Assembly (NCBI GenBank): GCA_005765155.1
Contig: VCCP01000004.1
Span: forward strand, 1,426,001 to 1,490,000
Direction: 5' to 3'
DNA: 64,000 nucleotides
DNA from: Zelopaecilomyces penicillatus
Taxonomy: Eukaryota > Ascomycota > Sordariomycetes > Hypocreales > Pseudodiploosporaceae
Shown: piece after piece, positions 1 to 12,218 of the stretch
Layout of the letters: every line of letters begins with the position of its first letter
Position numbering within the stretch: the stretch's first letter is position 1
The notes under the pieces: generated by a model
What the model was told of the DNA's origin: nothing
What the model saw: only the letters and a program-made list of their open reading frames with translations
Databases searched by the model: none
Made by a program: the position numbers and the translations under genes

Positions 1-2948
1 CCCGCCCAACACGCTGGAGGCTCGATACATGCATCCAACTGCATCTATTCTGCTTTGTATTTTATTTTTATGTTGTCTTTTTTGGAAAGGACCCGCATGG
101 CACTCCCGTCAGAATCAATCATTCAAGTGCTGGGTGCCAGGGCTCTCCACCCCTCCTTCGCTACACCAAGTCTGGTTGGGTGGCCTGGTTGTCGCCTCTC
201 TGGAATGAGATCCTCTCCCCCAGCCCGTCAGTCCCACAGGGCCACGGCCTTCTAGGTGTGAATATCATGAATGATTTTGGCTCACACAGCTCCTCTACAC
301 TTGAGGACGACGTGCCGACTAGAAAGGCACTTTTTGGTGCCACTTGTCCGTTTTCAGCTACGGGCCAAAGCAGCCAACTGCTATGGCTCTGCACTAGTCT
401 TGCCCTCGTCCCGCCCTGTCCTTCGTAATGGCACTGTCGTGTGCCTCTCTCAGAAACCCAGGCCAACATGGATCCAGATATGGGATAAGGCTTGACTCGG
501 CAATGGGTATGAATGGTCGTCGAGGATCACCGAGGAGCATCATATTTCTCGGGACACGTCGGTCGTTGTTATACTGTTACAGCATGCCTCCTGCACCACA
601 GGACCCCGACGTTAGTGCCATTCCATGTCGCCCGCAAGCGAACAACAATGTCTCACCTCATCGACTTTGTGGTTTCTGATCTGTTTGATGCTCGACAAGC
701 TGCAGGGCCAAGAGACACCTCTGGACGAGCTGCCTTGTCTTGTACAAATCCGCAACCAGCCAGGCTAGGTCCTCAGCAATGCAATCTAGACCCAGCGGCC
801 TTTGCGCAGGATAGAGCCTCATAACATGTCACTCCCCAGATTCTCGCCGACGTTGATTTGTTTGTCAGGCTCGACAGAGTACGGGAATAATAATCGTGCA
901 GAAACACTGTGCTAAAATCCCACCCATCAAAGTTTGACAAAGAGACGTGCGCATATGACAACCGGCCCACACGATGGACGCTAAAGATGTCCACATTGCG
1001 CAGCTGAACATGGCGCGGCCCAAGCCGACGGAGCACTTTCATGAGGAGGTCTCTGTATTTTTGTTCGAGCACAGGACAATCTTACGGCAGCAATACAGAC
1101 CTACAGTGTGTAAACAGGTTGTGCACTGAGGAGTTGCATCCATGGCATCCCGAGCGCCCATGCAGCATGAACGTGTTTCGTTGCCTCGTGGGTACCGAGA
1201 ATGGATTTCGTGCAAAACGGCCAACCCAACGCCAAACTCCTAACGCACGCGCCAACACTACAAAGTTTCCAAGTGTTTATACCTACGAATAAGCGAGTGA
1301 TCAGGGCGAGCGCGAAATTAGTCACCCCGTTATTAACTAAACGTCGCCCTCATGGTAGAGATACTCACTAACTTACTGTAGTGCGTGAATGCAGCAATGC
1401 CGCTGACTTCTCAGTGAAGATTTTGTTTCAGCAAATTTCTCAGTTGGAAAACTTTGAGCCGACACCGGCACACACTAACATGGAAATGGATAGGAACACA
1501 TTCTTTAGTGCTTTGTATTGGGTTTTTGTTTCCTTTTTCAAATGTCTCATATTCCCGCTCACAGCCACCATTATTTGTTGCTGAAGGTGGCGTGTTTCGT
1601 TTGACTGTCTTGCGTTCATGGAATAAAATGCTGATACCCGTGGAGAGATCACTCCGACATTTCTAAGCAGTTCGATGCAAGATACACATGGCAGTCGTAT
1701 CTTTAGTATGGTTTTGTTACACGTCATGTTCTTGATGAATGTCAACACATAGAGACAGCTCTACTAAAAAACGAGTGCGGTCCCACTACTATGCTATTTT
1801 GCACCGCATGTCTCTTAACATTCTGTATCACCACAATTGGCAACACTCATGGGAAGTAGCATGCCAGGCAATTAATTCGGAAGTCAGACAGGTCGGCATT
1901 GCGCTAGAGTCATGGCCCCAAAAGCATTTCCGAGTTATCAATGCCACCTGGTAGCCATAATAAGCACTCATTGCAGTACGCCAGGCGAATCACTTTTCAT
2001 GTGACCAACCGGGGCCAGGTACCAAGCCATCAAGGTCAAGGAGCATGGCTAATCAATTTGGAATCGATAATGGCAGCCCAGAGGCCGAGGAGACGGCGCA
2101 TAGACCAGACGGCGGTGTCTGCCTACCTACAACAACGAAATGCGAAGATTTACGTATGCAATACTCATACAAAACGGGACACTCTTGCCCTAATTTGGAA
2201 TAAATGATGGGATCTTTCATCTTGGAGAACCAAATCCGGGGAAGACCAATGCCAAGGCAAGAGGCGGAAACAGTTCTATTGGTTGCGGGCGCCATCGTCA
2301 GCACCATGTCTCGCCAGCAGTAAACAAGGTGAAGAGCTTTCAACGTTGGCATCGTATAGAGTGGGTAGCTTACCTGTCTCTCTTGAGCCACAAATTAAGT
2401 CATATTGACAGGCTTAGCTCTCTAGACAACGGAGACACCAATAAAATGAATTATGGTGCATCAACTCCAAGTATGCGGGGAAACCCGCCACATGCGAGAG
2501 GGGCCCACACGGCTCGCTCACCTCGTCATATATGAAGGACTAACCTGTCAACTGTGCAACGAGGAATGGACTAGATCCAGACAAACGATGATTAGGACAG
2601 CACTCATCAACTGACATCAGACTAAGAAGTGGAGCTGCCAATGATTACTTGAACATCGGTTCTCAGCCCCGTCTGTTCTGATCGATCTGGATTCACGCAC
2701 GAGCTGACTGACTCATTGGAGGCCAGCGGTCCTCACTATGTCTCGAGGCCAAAATTGCTTTTTCCTCCACTACACCGATAACCAGTTTGGGTAAAGCCTT
2801 TGACAGAGTTCAAAAGTCACACTCATCTAATTATGGCATTCACCTGGCCTGGCTGGTTCACATGGATGCCAACAGTAATTTGTACGCTTCCCTGCTCTTG
2901 CCAGTGAAGCCTACCCGAAACTATTGAAAGTAGCCCACCTTTTTTAAG

Positions 2949-2980
2949 GGCCCTTTGCCTGGGGGGCCCTTCGCCTGGGG
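2949..2980. repeat. 16-bp tandem duplication, one mismatch
   Basis: Two adjacent copies of a GC-rich 16-mer, GGCCCTTTGCCTGGGG then GGCCCTTCGCCTGGGG, differing at one base. They sit in non-coding sequence with no visible function; probably replication slippage. Confidence 0.8.
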
Positions 2981-4213
2981 CGCTGACCGCGCTTGGTCAC
3001 ATATGGTGAGGCGAACGGGGGCGGCGACCGTTCCAATCAGTCGAAGCTTGAGTCGAGTCCCGAGGTTAACTTGCAGGTAATTAATAGAGCAGGGCAAACC
3101 TGGAACTTGGAGGTACGCGCAAATTACTCACAGGCACTATAGGCAGCACTTTATTACTACTTCTTTGCTTTAAATACCCTTGTATAAAACTCTGGCGCTC
3201 AAACTATCTGACGAATTGAAAGCCATCCGACACCACCTCCCAAGGCCCTGGCGATGAAACGGCACAAGGGGCTGAGCGTGTGGGTGAGGAGACAAAAAGG
3301 CGGAGAGAAGTTGAGCAACAGTCATTTTGATCGCCGTTGCTCATGATTCCAGCGGGTTGCTCCAACCCCGCGTTGTGTCCAGGTTTGGTAATCCCGGCAA
3401 TTTAATCCCAAGTGCATTGGTTGCTGTTGGTCTCCCAAAAACCATAATGGTCTCCCGCTTTTAGGGACCGGCATGGTACTTGCGAGCCAGTCAGTGAGCA
3501 CCGTTTTCCAGAGAACAGAGACATGCATATACAACTATAAGAGACAACTGCACGCGTCCCGTAAGCAGCCACTTATGCCATAACAACATGCGACAGACGG
3601 TGGGAAGCCTTTCCGGATCAAAGACGAGCCAACAGTGCATCATACAGAAAAGACGGAGGGAGGGAACTCGTCAAAAGATTGAGTATGTAAAGGTAGCGTA
3701 TCTGCCAAGAGGGGGATGGGGGCCTTCGGTAGGGCTTGAAAGGTGTCTCTAAGCAATGTTAATCACTTATTATATTATCTAGATTGACTGGCTCGGTGCA
3801 GCTATACAGTGCATCGTAGGTACTTTGTTGCCATGTCGGCAATCAATGGCCTACGGATCATGCACATGATTGAATAATGTATGGCTGAAAACGAGTACTG
3901 GTGAGCACCACGGCAACCCGTTTACTACATGCCTGCAACCAGGTAGATAATGCAGTCTGGGAGCAACTGCATGACGCCAGATCGACCTTTATGGGTCACC
4001 AGTCTCCCTGTGCCAACCTGAGCAAGTCTCTCCGTCCTGCGATGCTCGTTGCTGGATGGCGTGTGTGTTCTTTTGCAACAGGACACGGGAGGGAGAGAGA
4101 CAAAAATTTCCGGCCCCGCAACCGTGTTTCGCCACATTCGGGTCGGGTAGATTATCTATCTGACGCCTTGCTCGTTCACTGCAACCCTATTTCTACATGC
4201 GCTTGGAGTTAAA

Positions 4214-4239
4214 CTGGTTGGCTGGGCTGGTTGGCTGGG
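4214..4239. repeat. 13-bp perfect tandem duplication
   Basis: CTGGTTGGCTGGG occurs twice back to back in non-coding sequence. It is a simple slippage repeat with no evident role. Confidence 0.8.
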
Positions 4240-5449
4240 GCAGGTTACTAATCCGTCAAAAGAATCTGCAAAATGCGATCCCGATTGCGGATAAGTTTCT
4301 GTTGCTCTTATATTAAAGAATGGGGTAATTGTGGGGGATGGAACCAATGGAGGTGAGAACGGGCCGTTTAGGATGCTACGAGCAAAGCTGATCCAGAGCC
4401 GTTCATTGGTTCCGCCCTCAAAAGTATCTTGAGGGTTCCCCATAACCATGGGCAAGAAGGATCTTGGATGGGATTTGTGCTACGGTGTGAATTATTTGTG
4501 CATGATTGGGAATGGTCTGGGAATAGTTTGTGTGTTCGGGTGGGGTAGACAACGTACGATGATGGGCATATACACACAGGGAATGGAGTATTTGTTGGAC
4601 GATGTTGAGCCTGTTTCCAAGTTTCGTCAGCAAGGTAGCATACGGCGTGGTGGGTGTAATGACGAATAAAACTAGACTGGTTTGGGAAACTCTCCCATGC
4701 GAGATGAGAGTTCCATGGCCTGCATCATACTCTGGTTTTAGACAAAAAAGATGTTGGAGTTTATCTTCTGGTGGTTGCGAAGTCGTTCGAAATAGTAAGG
4801 TGTGGGGTGGGAGGGATATTGTCGTCACTGGTTGTGTAAAGTTATTGCTATAAACAAACGATTGGCAATGGGATTGCACAAACGGTTTGATTCGTCTCGA
4901 TATGAAATCCAAAAGACAATAAAATAACAAGCATTGAGAGTGGTTGTGAAAGCAGTCAATGTTACATACAATCTATTGCACGTCCGTCTCCATGCCCAGT
5001 CTTTATTCATTCACACCAAGCACAAAGATTAACATCTTTAGGGTAACCCAGTTCTATTAAACAAACACACAACAATGTTTCACAGACCAAATCACCATCA
5101 ACAACACACATGATCAGCAGAAAAGTTTGCAAGTTTTAACTCTTAACAAGTCTTATATAGCTCATATTCGATAGTACCTTACATGCAAATACAGTAGTAG
5201 CTACCACTACATAGAAAAGGAAATATCATATCAACCCAGTACGCCTTTAATGACCTTTATAACAGCCCAAGAGGGGGCACAACACATACACACATGAGAC
5301 ATTGGTGTCGTCCATGCGCCATCATCACAGTAATAGTATCATCCAACCGTCACAGCTTGACTCCCATCTCCCAGGACTTGATCTTGCCTGGGAAGATTCG
5401 CTTTTTCGCGTCTATAAAAAGGGGGGAGGCAAAGAAGGTATATGCGCAT

Positions 5450-7685
5450 TTAAATCTCGAGGGTAACCTTCTGGCCCTTGACACGGCCGATGACCTGGCT
5501 GGGGGCGTACTTGGGGATGACCTCGTCGTCGTGCAGCATCTCAAACTCCTCAGTGGCATCGCGACCCATGAAGTTGAGAATAGCCTGGACACCGCCGGGG
5601 TGGTCCTCCAACCAGTTGGTCAGGTCGAGAACAACACCCTTGACAACGACCCACAGATCCTCCTTTGTGTTGTGCTTGGCAACCTCCTCGAGAGTATACT
5701 CCGTCTCGGGGATGACAAATGCCTTGGGCTCGTTGGACTGGGCAGCTGCAGGAGCAGCATCGGTAGACTCCTTAATCGCGGCGGGGGCAGAGCCGGAGGC
5801 GGCGCCGTTAGCCCACTCAACCGTCACCTTGCCAGGAGCAGAGGGGTCCAAGTGCAGGGAAATCTGGCCCAGACGCTGAGCAGCGCCAGATGTGCCTTGG
5901 AGAGCTTGCTGGAAGAGGTAGTTGCTGGCAGTGTCACCGGCAACACGGCCGTAGACGACACAGCCCAGCAGGGAGGAACCACCAAGACGGTTGGCACCGT
6001 GAACACCACCAGCCAGCTCACCACAGGCGAAGAGGCCGTCGAAAGGCTTCTGCTCCTTGTTGAGGACCTGGGCCTTGTCGTTGATCTCGATACCACCCAT
6101 GGTGAAATGGAGAACAGGCTCCATGAGGGCGACATGGAAGTCATCGTTGATATCAAGAGGCAGGTTGTGGAAGAAACGCTTGCCCCATGGGTCCTTCTGC
6201 TTGCCGTCGGCAATGGCGTTGTAGGTGGTGAAGGTCTTCTGGAGGTGGTCGGGAGTACAGCCAATCTCCTTGGCCAGCTCCTCGCCAGTCATCTTCTTCA
6301 TGAGACCACGGCCGGAGTAGTGACGGGTGTGGAAATCCAGGGTGTTGGAAGCCTTGGAGTTGAGGATGAGGCGGATGGGGAACTTGTTCTTGTCCTTCTC
6401 CTTCCACATCATACCAGAGACATAATCACGGTGGCCGAGCTCGTCGCAGAAACGGTCGCCGTCAGCGTTGAGGAGGAGACCGCCCTCACCACGGAGAGCC
6501 TCAGCAGCCAGGAACTTCCACTTGGAGCCGGGATCCTTGGGGTCGACGAGACCAGTAGGGTGGACCTGAACCTTGTCCATATCAATGGCATTACCGCCAA
6601 TGGCCATGACCATCTTCTGGCCGTCACCAGTGGCGTGGGTGCCGTTGGTGGTGGCAAGGCCGTAGGTGTCGGGGCGGTGCTCCTTCAGGAGAGAGCCCTC
6701 GCCAAAGTCGGCAGCGTAGCCACCGGTGGCGAGAACGACAGGGCCGCTAACGGTGAGAGACTCGCCATTGTGCTCATAAGTGACACCGGTGACGTTGTTG
6801 TTCTCCTTGTTCAGGCTAGTGACACGAGCCTTCTTGATAATCTGGACTCGGTGGGGCTCATTCTCAGAGAGCTCTTCGAGACGCTGCATGAGAGCGTAAG
6901 TGATGGCCATACCAGGGAACTTGGCGTCATGGCCTCTGTGGGTTCGGGGCTGAGAGTGGCCACTAGCAGGGAGATACCGTTAGCATGTGATTGATGGCTT
7001 GAGACTACGGAACAATATGATTGATGATTGGGAACTCGTGCCATTACGAGTGTTGGGGCCGACGAGCTGTACTTACCCTAACCGGGAGACGAGAGTGAGA
7101 TCCAGGTTGAACTCATCCATGAGCCACTCAACGGCGGAGGCAGACTTGTAGGTGAGCACCTTGATGAGATCAGGACGGGCCTTGTCACGGGCCGACTTCA
7201 GGGTGTCATCGTAGAACTGCTTGACGCTGTCGCCAATGTTGTGCTCCACCTGGGTACGGGTGAGGGCACCGTTGATACCGGAGGTGGCCTTTGTGGAGTT
7301 TCCACCGAAGAAGCCTGAAATTGACCAGAGTTAGTGGAGGCTGCGCTGTTTGTCGGTCTGCGTTGGAAAGAAACTTACCCTGCTTATCGAGGACAACGAC
7401 GTTGCCACCGGCGAGGTAGATGGTGTGCGCAGCGCTGAGACCAGACACTGTAGAGAAGCCACATGGTCAGCAAATCGTAGTCGGGATGAGGGAGGTTGCT
7501 CAGCCCGGCGCCGCTCTCAATGGCTTCGTCGTCGTCATCGCCATCGCCGTCGCCGCTTCTGCAGGAGAGCGCGAGAGGCGGGAGATGGAACAATGAGAAC
7601 GAACAGTAGCCGAGTGAAGAAGCGTCAAAGAATCAGGAGTGCGCTACTTACGGCCACCGCCCACGACAATCACTCTGGGAGCCAT
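5450..7685 (-). CDS. Soluble fumarate reductase (Osm1/Frd1 type) fused to cytochrome b5
   Basis: Four exons on the minus strand: 7685-7652, 7447-7379, 7314-7077 and 6962-5450. They join to 617 codons with no frame break. The protein is an FAD-dependent oxidoreductase that reduces fumarate to succinate; related yeast enzymes reoxidise FADH2/NADH under low oxygen. The N-terminus is a Rossmann FAD motif, VIVVGGGLSGLSAAH, completed only by splicing exon 1 to exon 2. Family motifs follow: HPTG, ALRGEGG, a LHFTMGG stretch and the FAD-contact region CGELAGGVHGANRLGGSSLL. The last ~82 residues (about 536-617) are a cytochrome b5 domain with its two haem histidines, one in DHPGG (about 568) and one in MLHDDE (about 591). 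Filamentous fungi commonly carry this fusion, unlike budding yeast Frd1/Osm1. There is no signal or transit peptide before the FAD motif, so a cytosolic enzyme is inferred. The start is fixed by the ATG directly preceding the FAD strand. Confidence 0.93.
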
Positions 7686-10415
7686 GGCTGAAATGTGTGT
7701 GGTTGGGTTTGTTTGCGAAGCGTGTGTGTGTGTGACAAGCAAAGCGATGGCTACTGATGGGCGATCGCGAAGCAGAAAATACAGCAACGAGAGGGAGGGG
7801 GTATCAGAGGAAAGAGAGGTGAAGATGGGAGGAGGGAGTGTGGAAGAGAAGAGAGTGAGTTTTAGTTCTGGTTCGGGCGAGGCTGAGGGAGGTTTAAGAG
7901 TCGTGGTCAAAGGGACGGCGGCGTGGAGCTTCCTGTTGCCAACTTTGCGCCGAGGACGGCAGAGAGCCGAGGTCAAGCAAAAGCAGCCCAGCCAACAAAA
8001 ACCGGGGTAGCAGCGGCGCCTGTTGCCACGAGCAGCAGCCATAGCCGGCTGTGGGTGAGTTATAGCGCCTGAAGGGTGGGTGGTTATGCGCTGTGCATCC
8101 ACTGTACAGCGCTGTGGTCTTTGTCTACAGGTACCTACCACCAAATGCCCAGCCCCTCCAATGTATCTATCCCACATGTTCCAGATGGATCATCGTCTGC
8201 AGCGAGACTAGGTATGCTGTGTTCTTTGGTAGGGGAATTGAAGTTGCTGGTAATGCGTATTCTCGTAACTCATGATAGATCCAATTGTCCAATTCACTTT
8301 GCACAGGTTAGCCTACACACCACATGCTCCAGAGCAGGCATTCCGCGCGCTCTCGCATGGCGCGTCTCATCCCAGGCTTGTGATTGTGAATCTAGCAAGT
8401 AAGTAGGTAGGTACCTAAAGTAACCCCCACCCCACTGTAGGTACTACAGGCACAGGCACTGCACCAGCACACAGAGCACTGCCAAATCAGCAGCCTCTGC
8501 TTACGAACTGGCCTGCTGAGCACCGGTGACGCCGTCTCCACCTTGACCACACCCCGGAGAATCCCCCCTCTAGTGCTAAGTGCCCCCGTCCGGCACATCT
8601 GGGGAGGCGCAGATAGATGTGTCTACGTTGAATTATCTGGGTTCACACAGCGCGTGGGGGGAGATGCGAACATCAAGCGAGGACTGTCTGGAGTCAGAAG
8701 CCAGCAACCTGAAAGAGGCAATGGCGATGGGCAATGCTGCATCACATTCACGGTCAGGACGGCCATGAAAGCTGGGATTGATGCTGATGTAACTCTCTGG
8801 TAACAAGCTGCCGGCCTTACCGAGGCTCCTCCTCGTTTCATGCTGGTCTCGCTGTTTTTTTTGTTGCCGCAACCCGATCTGGACGCTTCACCAATTCAAC
8901 GACAACCCTTCTATGCTTATTCATTTCATGCATCGCGATGTTCAGCATTGCTGCTACTTTCGCTTCGCTTGCAAATCTGTTCATTTCCTGATTGTTATTG
9001 TTTTTCCTGCCCCCTCAATCAAAGACGATGCTGTCTTGTTCCTTTCCAAAACTTCCATCAGATGTCTCTCTAGCTTCACCCTCCGTCACCGCTTCTCTCA
9101 CCCCAACCTCCCCGATCGATCGATCAAGTATTACAGCACGGAGTACCGGGTAGTGGTAGTAGCAGTTAAGCCATCGTTCCAGGTACACATATAATACTGT
9201 GGTAAAACCCACATGCTTTTCGGTGCTTTCGAATAGGCTACCACAAGTCTTTTACCCCAGACTCGCTGGCAATTGAAACGGACTTTTTTCCCACTCCAAT
9301 GTTCCCACTCTGGCCGTGTGTCACTTTCCCAACTCCTTCTATCCCCACTTCATAGTAAGCCCACATGCTCTCCCTCTGACATGTGAATCCCGCCACCGAA
9401 ATAGCGGCCTGGCAGCCTGGCGCCCTTTTCCCCACAGAACATTGAAGGGAGGACGAAGCAGACTTGGAGTTAAAGCAGATAAAACATGTCTCGTCGTGTT
9501 TTCCCCACGCACCACCAAAATCTCATCAGATGACCCCGAAAATACACGTTCATATTGCGCTGTGTCTGATTGCTTAGCCATTGGAATTGCTATTGCATGC
9601 CTAATAGTACCTTGCCTCTGCAAGATGAGCTGTCCTTTCCAACACCCCGTTATTGGTCCATCACAATGAACAAAAGTGGTTTTGATAATGTGCTTGTCAT
9701 TGTTGTTTTGCTTTGGCATGTGATTGCTTCTGCCTCCCCTTGACTTTTTATTCTTCTGCAGATGCACACTGGGTTGCAGCTTGCCCCTCCACGCGCCCCG
9801 GCAGGCTTACCTATAAAGGCGTTCGCTTCGTTGCATCACATATGTCTTCGCGTGGGTATCGGGCTGCTGCTTGCTTTTCTGGAGAAGGAACATGGACCCT
9901 GCATTTCACATGTTCTCACTGTCCAAATTGGACCTACTGCCTACGCACCGAGTGCTTTCAACTTCACCCGTGAATATAAGACTCATCAGATGCCAGAGTA
10001 ATGTGTTGACGAGAGCTAGACGTATGGAACCCCAAATTAGTCCACTCCTGTACCGCTTGCCCTAGACTACGGTCTCGTTGCTTCATGCTTCATCGTATGC
10101 AACTTTCTCAATAATCCACTTACCATGATCTCCATTTCAATCCAATCTGCCGATAATTACGGTATGTAAGCAACTTCACCGTCAATCCCGTGACCAGTCA
10201 CGTTTCTTACATCACCCCGCCAAAAATTGTAGGCATCCGCCGGCGGCTATTGCCTATTTCGGCACAAAATTCCATGTATCACATCAGGTCATCCCCCACC
10301 CCACATCTGACGTCGTTCTTCCCAGATGTGTTCGACGGCAGCTCACGAAACCGTCTTTGACCTCAACGGTTTTCCCTTTCTCAACATCTAACTATCGCTT
10401 CCCTCATCAAACGCC
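7686..10415. other. Divergent intergenic region, fumarate reductase / fasciclin gene
   Basis: About 2.7 kb between two divergently transcribed genes. Next to the fumarate reductase start, 7780-7870 is purine-rich on the plus strand, so pyrimidine-rich on the coding strand, as in many fungal promoters and leaders. Several open frames of 60-140 codons occur on both strands, but none shows a family motif or splice-consistent extension. A short GATC repeat lies near 9114-9126. The rest holds nothing I can name. Confidence 0.5.
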
Positions 10416-11238
10416 ATGAAGGCGCCGAACCTCCTATCAAGCCTCGCTCTGCTCACCCTATCAGCAACCACCGCTGCCGCCGCTCTCTCCCCACGTCGCC
10501 CCGCCGCATTATCACAGTGGGACCTGCAACAGCAGCAAGACATCCTTCTCCCTCCGCGCCCGCCGCTCGGCAAGCTTCCCGTCATGGCACCCTCTGGCAG
10601 CAGTAGCAGCGATGCCGCCGTGCAAGTCCAGCGCGCCGTGCCCCTCGGCGATATCCTTGGCTCCCAGCGCGCTCTCACCACATTCGCCTCCCTCACGCGC
10701 CTCGAGGAGTCCACCACCTCGCTCCTCGACGACCTTGCCACCAACACCACCGTCCTTGCGCCCCTCAACTCTGCCATCGAGGCTTTGCCGCGAAAGCCCT
10801 GGGAGGATGCACGCGAGTACGCCGTTCACGGCGCGCAGGCCTATGACGGCTCTGGCGGCCAGGACCGCGCCGCTCGCAATCTCCGCCGCTTTGTGGACGC
10901 GCATCTCGTCGCCTGCAACCCCTGGGAAGAAGGTGTCCGGGCTAAGACTCTTGGTGGTCGAGTAGTCTGGTGGGAGTGGAAGAAACAAACGGGCGATGAT
11001 GACGGCGACAGGAAACGGATTATCATGCCTGATAAAGTCTTGGTTGATCGCGTAGCAAGCCAGGTTGCCAACGGCGAAGTGGTAAGTCTTCACACCACTC
11101 CTTCTCTCCTATCGTTTGGTTTAATTGATGAGCATTGCTTCTCTCCCCAACCTCTCTGATGTTTTGCACGGAAGCTAATCTAGGATTATTCATCGCACTA
11201 TCTAGTGGATTTTAAGTGGTGTATTGACCTCTGTTTAA
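10416..11238 (+). CDS. Secreted fasciclin (FAS1) domain protein
   Basis: Two exons, 10416-11081 and 11206-11238, give 232 residues. The tiny second exon is supported because the splice (GTAAGT donor, CTATCTAG acceptor) restores the canonical FAS1 ending, GEV|WILSGVL, in phase. A signal peptide is evident at residues 1-23 (MKAPNLLSSLALLTLSATTA, then an Ala-rich cleavage region). One FAS1 domain occupies roughly residues 70-230; TTVLAPLNSAIEAL matches the first conserved FAS1 block and the VLVDRV..NGEVW segment the last. Fungal relatives include vacuolar or secreted single-FAS1 proteins such as yeast YDR262W; their function is unclear, with adhesion or vacuolar roles proposed. No GPI signal or membrane anchor is visible. 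Without splicing, the frame runs through the intron and stops at 11159. Confidence 0.85.
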
Positions 11239-12218
11239 TGTCAAGGCCGCATGTCCTGCTCTCATCTCTTCTTATGTCTAATAGCGTTTATGAAATTTAA
11301 TTAATGACATCTTTATACTTCCTGCTTTGTGTCTCAAATCTTAAAGAGTGATTGAACCCCCATAAAGTCCTCTACTAGCCTCACAACTATGCTATGATCC
11401 GTGGATTGCCTAAACCATAGCTTGGCAAGCATTCCTTTCCCTGTGGTAGCTTCGCGACAACGTTCTTCGTCACCTGGGTCAAGTCGCGGTTGATGAGAGA
11501 AAATGGTAAAAATAAAAATGCATCGTTGGTTTATCTGATTTCCAAACTAAACCCCAGTCTTGCGAGTCGCCCGCGCGACCCAGTTTCTAGCTATGCATTC
11601 CCCCTCACCTAACCTAAAAACGCCCAAGACTCCGTGGCTGTTGGAAACCCGCCTTTGCACATAAAACCCCCCTTCCCCGCCTGAAAGCAGATATTTCAGT
11701 ATATGCAACCGTTGCGTAGCCCGTAGCACATATCCATGCCCATGGTTATCCCTCTCCCCTCTCCCCATCCAGACCGAACAGTAACCCCCCATGAGCCCAC
11801 TTTCCTGAAATGGCAGTCTGAAAAATTAAACCACAGGCCGGAAAAAACACAGCCTGAGAGATGACATGAAGAAGTAAATCGGGAGCTCACAAAGATCCTT
11901 CGAAATGTCTGACCCCCACAAACCAACTCAACGTCAAGTACAATAAAAGATAAGGAAAAGGATTGAATTCCTTGTTTGAGATCAGCTAACAGGTGCCTCC
12001 TATTATAAAGTAGCAGGTCCGTTAAAGAAATATGAGAACTGGCTTCCCATTGCTGGGAGAACAACTGGTCTGCTGCAAATGTCGTGCGAAATTCGACGAA
12101 AGACATGAAAAAAAGGAGATTGTTCCGAGAAAAAGGGTATCGGGCGCGTAATAGACACAGTCAAATAAAAGGAAAAAAGAGATAGTGGTTGAGATAGTGA
12201 GATTTAGGCAACCGGTTG
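11239..12218. other. Intergenic region between convergent genes
   Basis: About 1 kb between the 3' ends of the fasciclin gene (+) and the MADS-box gene (-). It is expected to hold both 3' UTRs. Minus-strand ORFs of 81 and 136 codons at 11547-12106 lie downstream of the MADS stop and show no family resemblance. Confidence 0.5.

Larger units (their letters stand above)
1..5449. other. Gene-poor stretch at the window start
   Basis: No ORF here resembles a known family. The longest open frame (4418-4930, minus) has no ATG at its 5' end and reads like low-complexity non-coding sequence. The final few hundred bases before 5450 are probably the 3' UTR of the fumarate reductase gene, which is transcribed leftwards. 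Two short tandem duplications lie here (2949-2980 and 4214-4239, listed separately). A gene made of very short exons or a non-coding RNA cannot be excluded. Confidence 0.5.

Noticed and set aside
4418..4930. 170-codon minus-strand ORF
   Set aside because: Begins with TTG rather than ATG, has no family features, and its composition resembles AT/CT-rich spacer.
5294..6994. 566-codon plus-strand ORF
   Set aside because: It is antisense to the fumarate reductase, whose frame encodes clear FAD and cytochrome b5 motifs. The antisense product is Val/Leu/Gly/Glu repeats without a domain, a known effect of GC-rich third positions.
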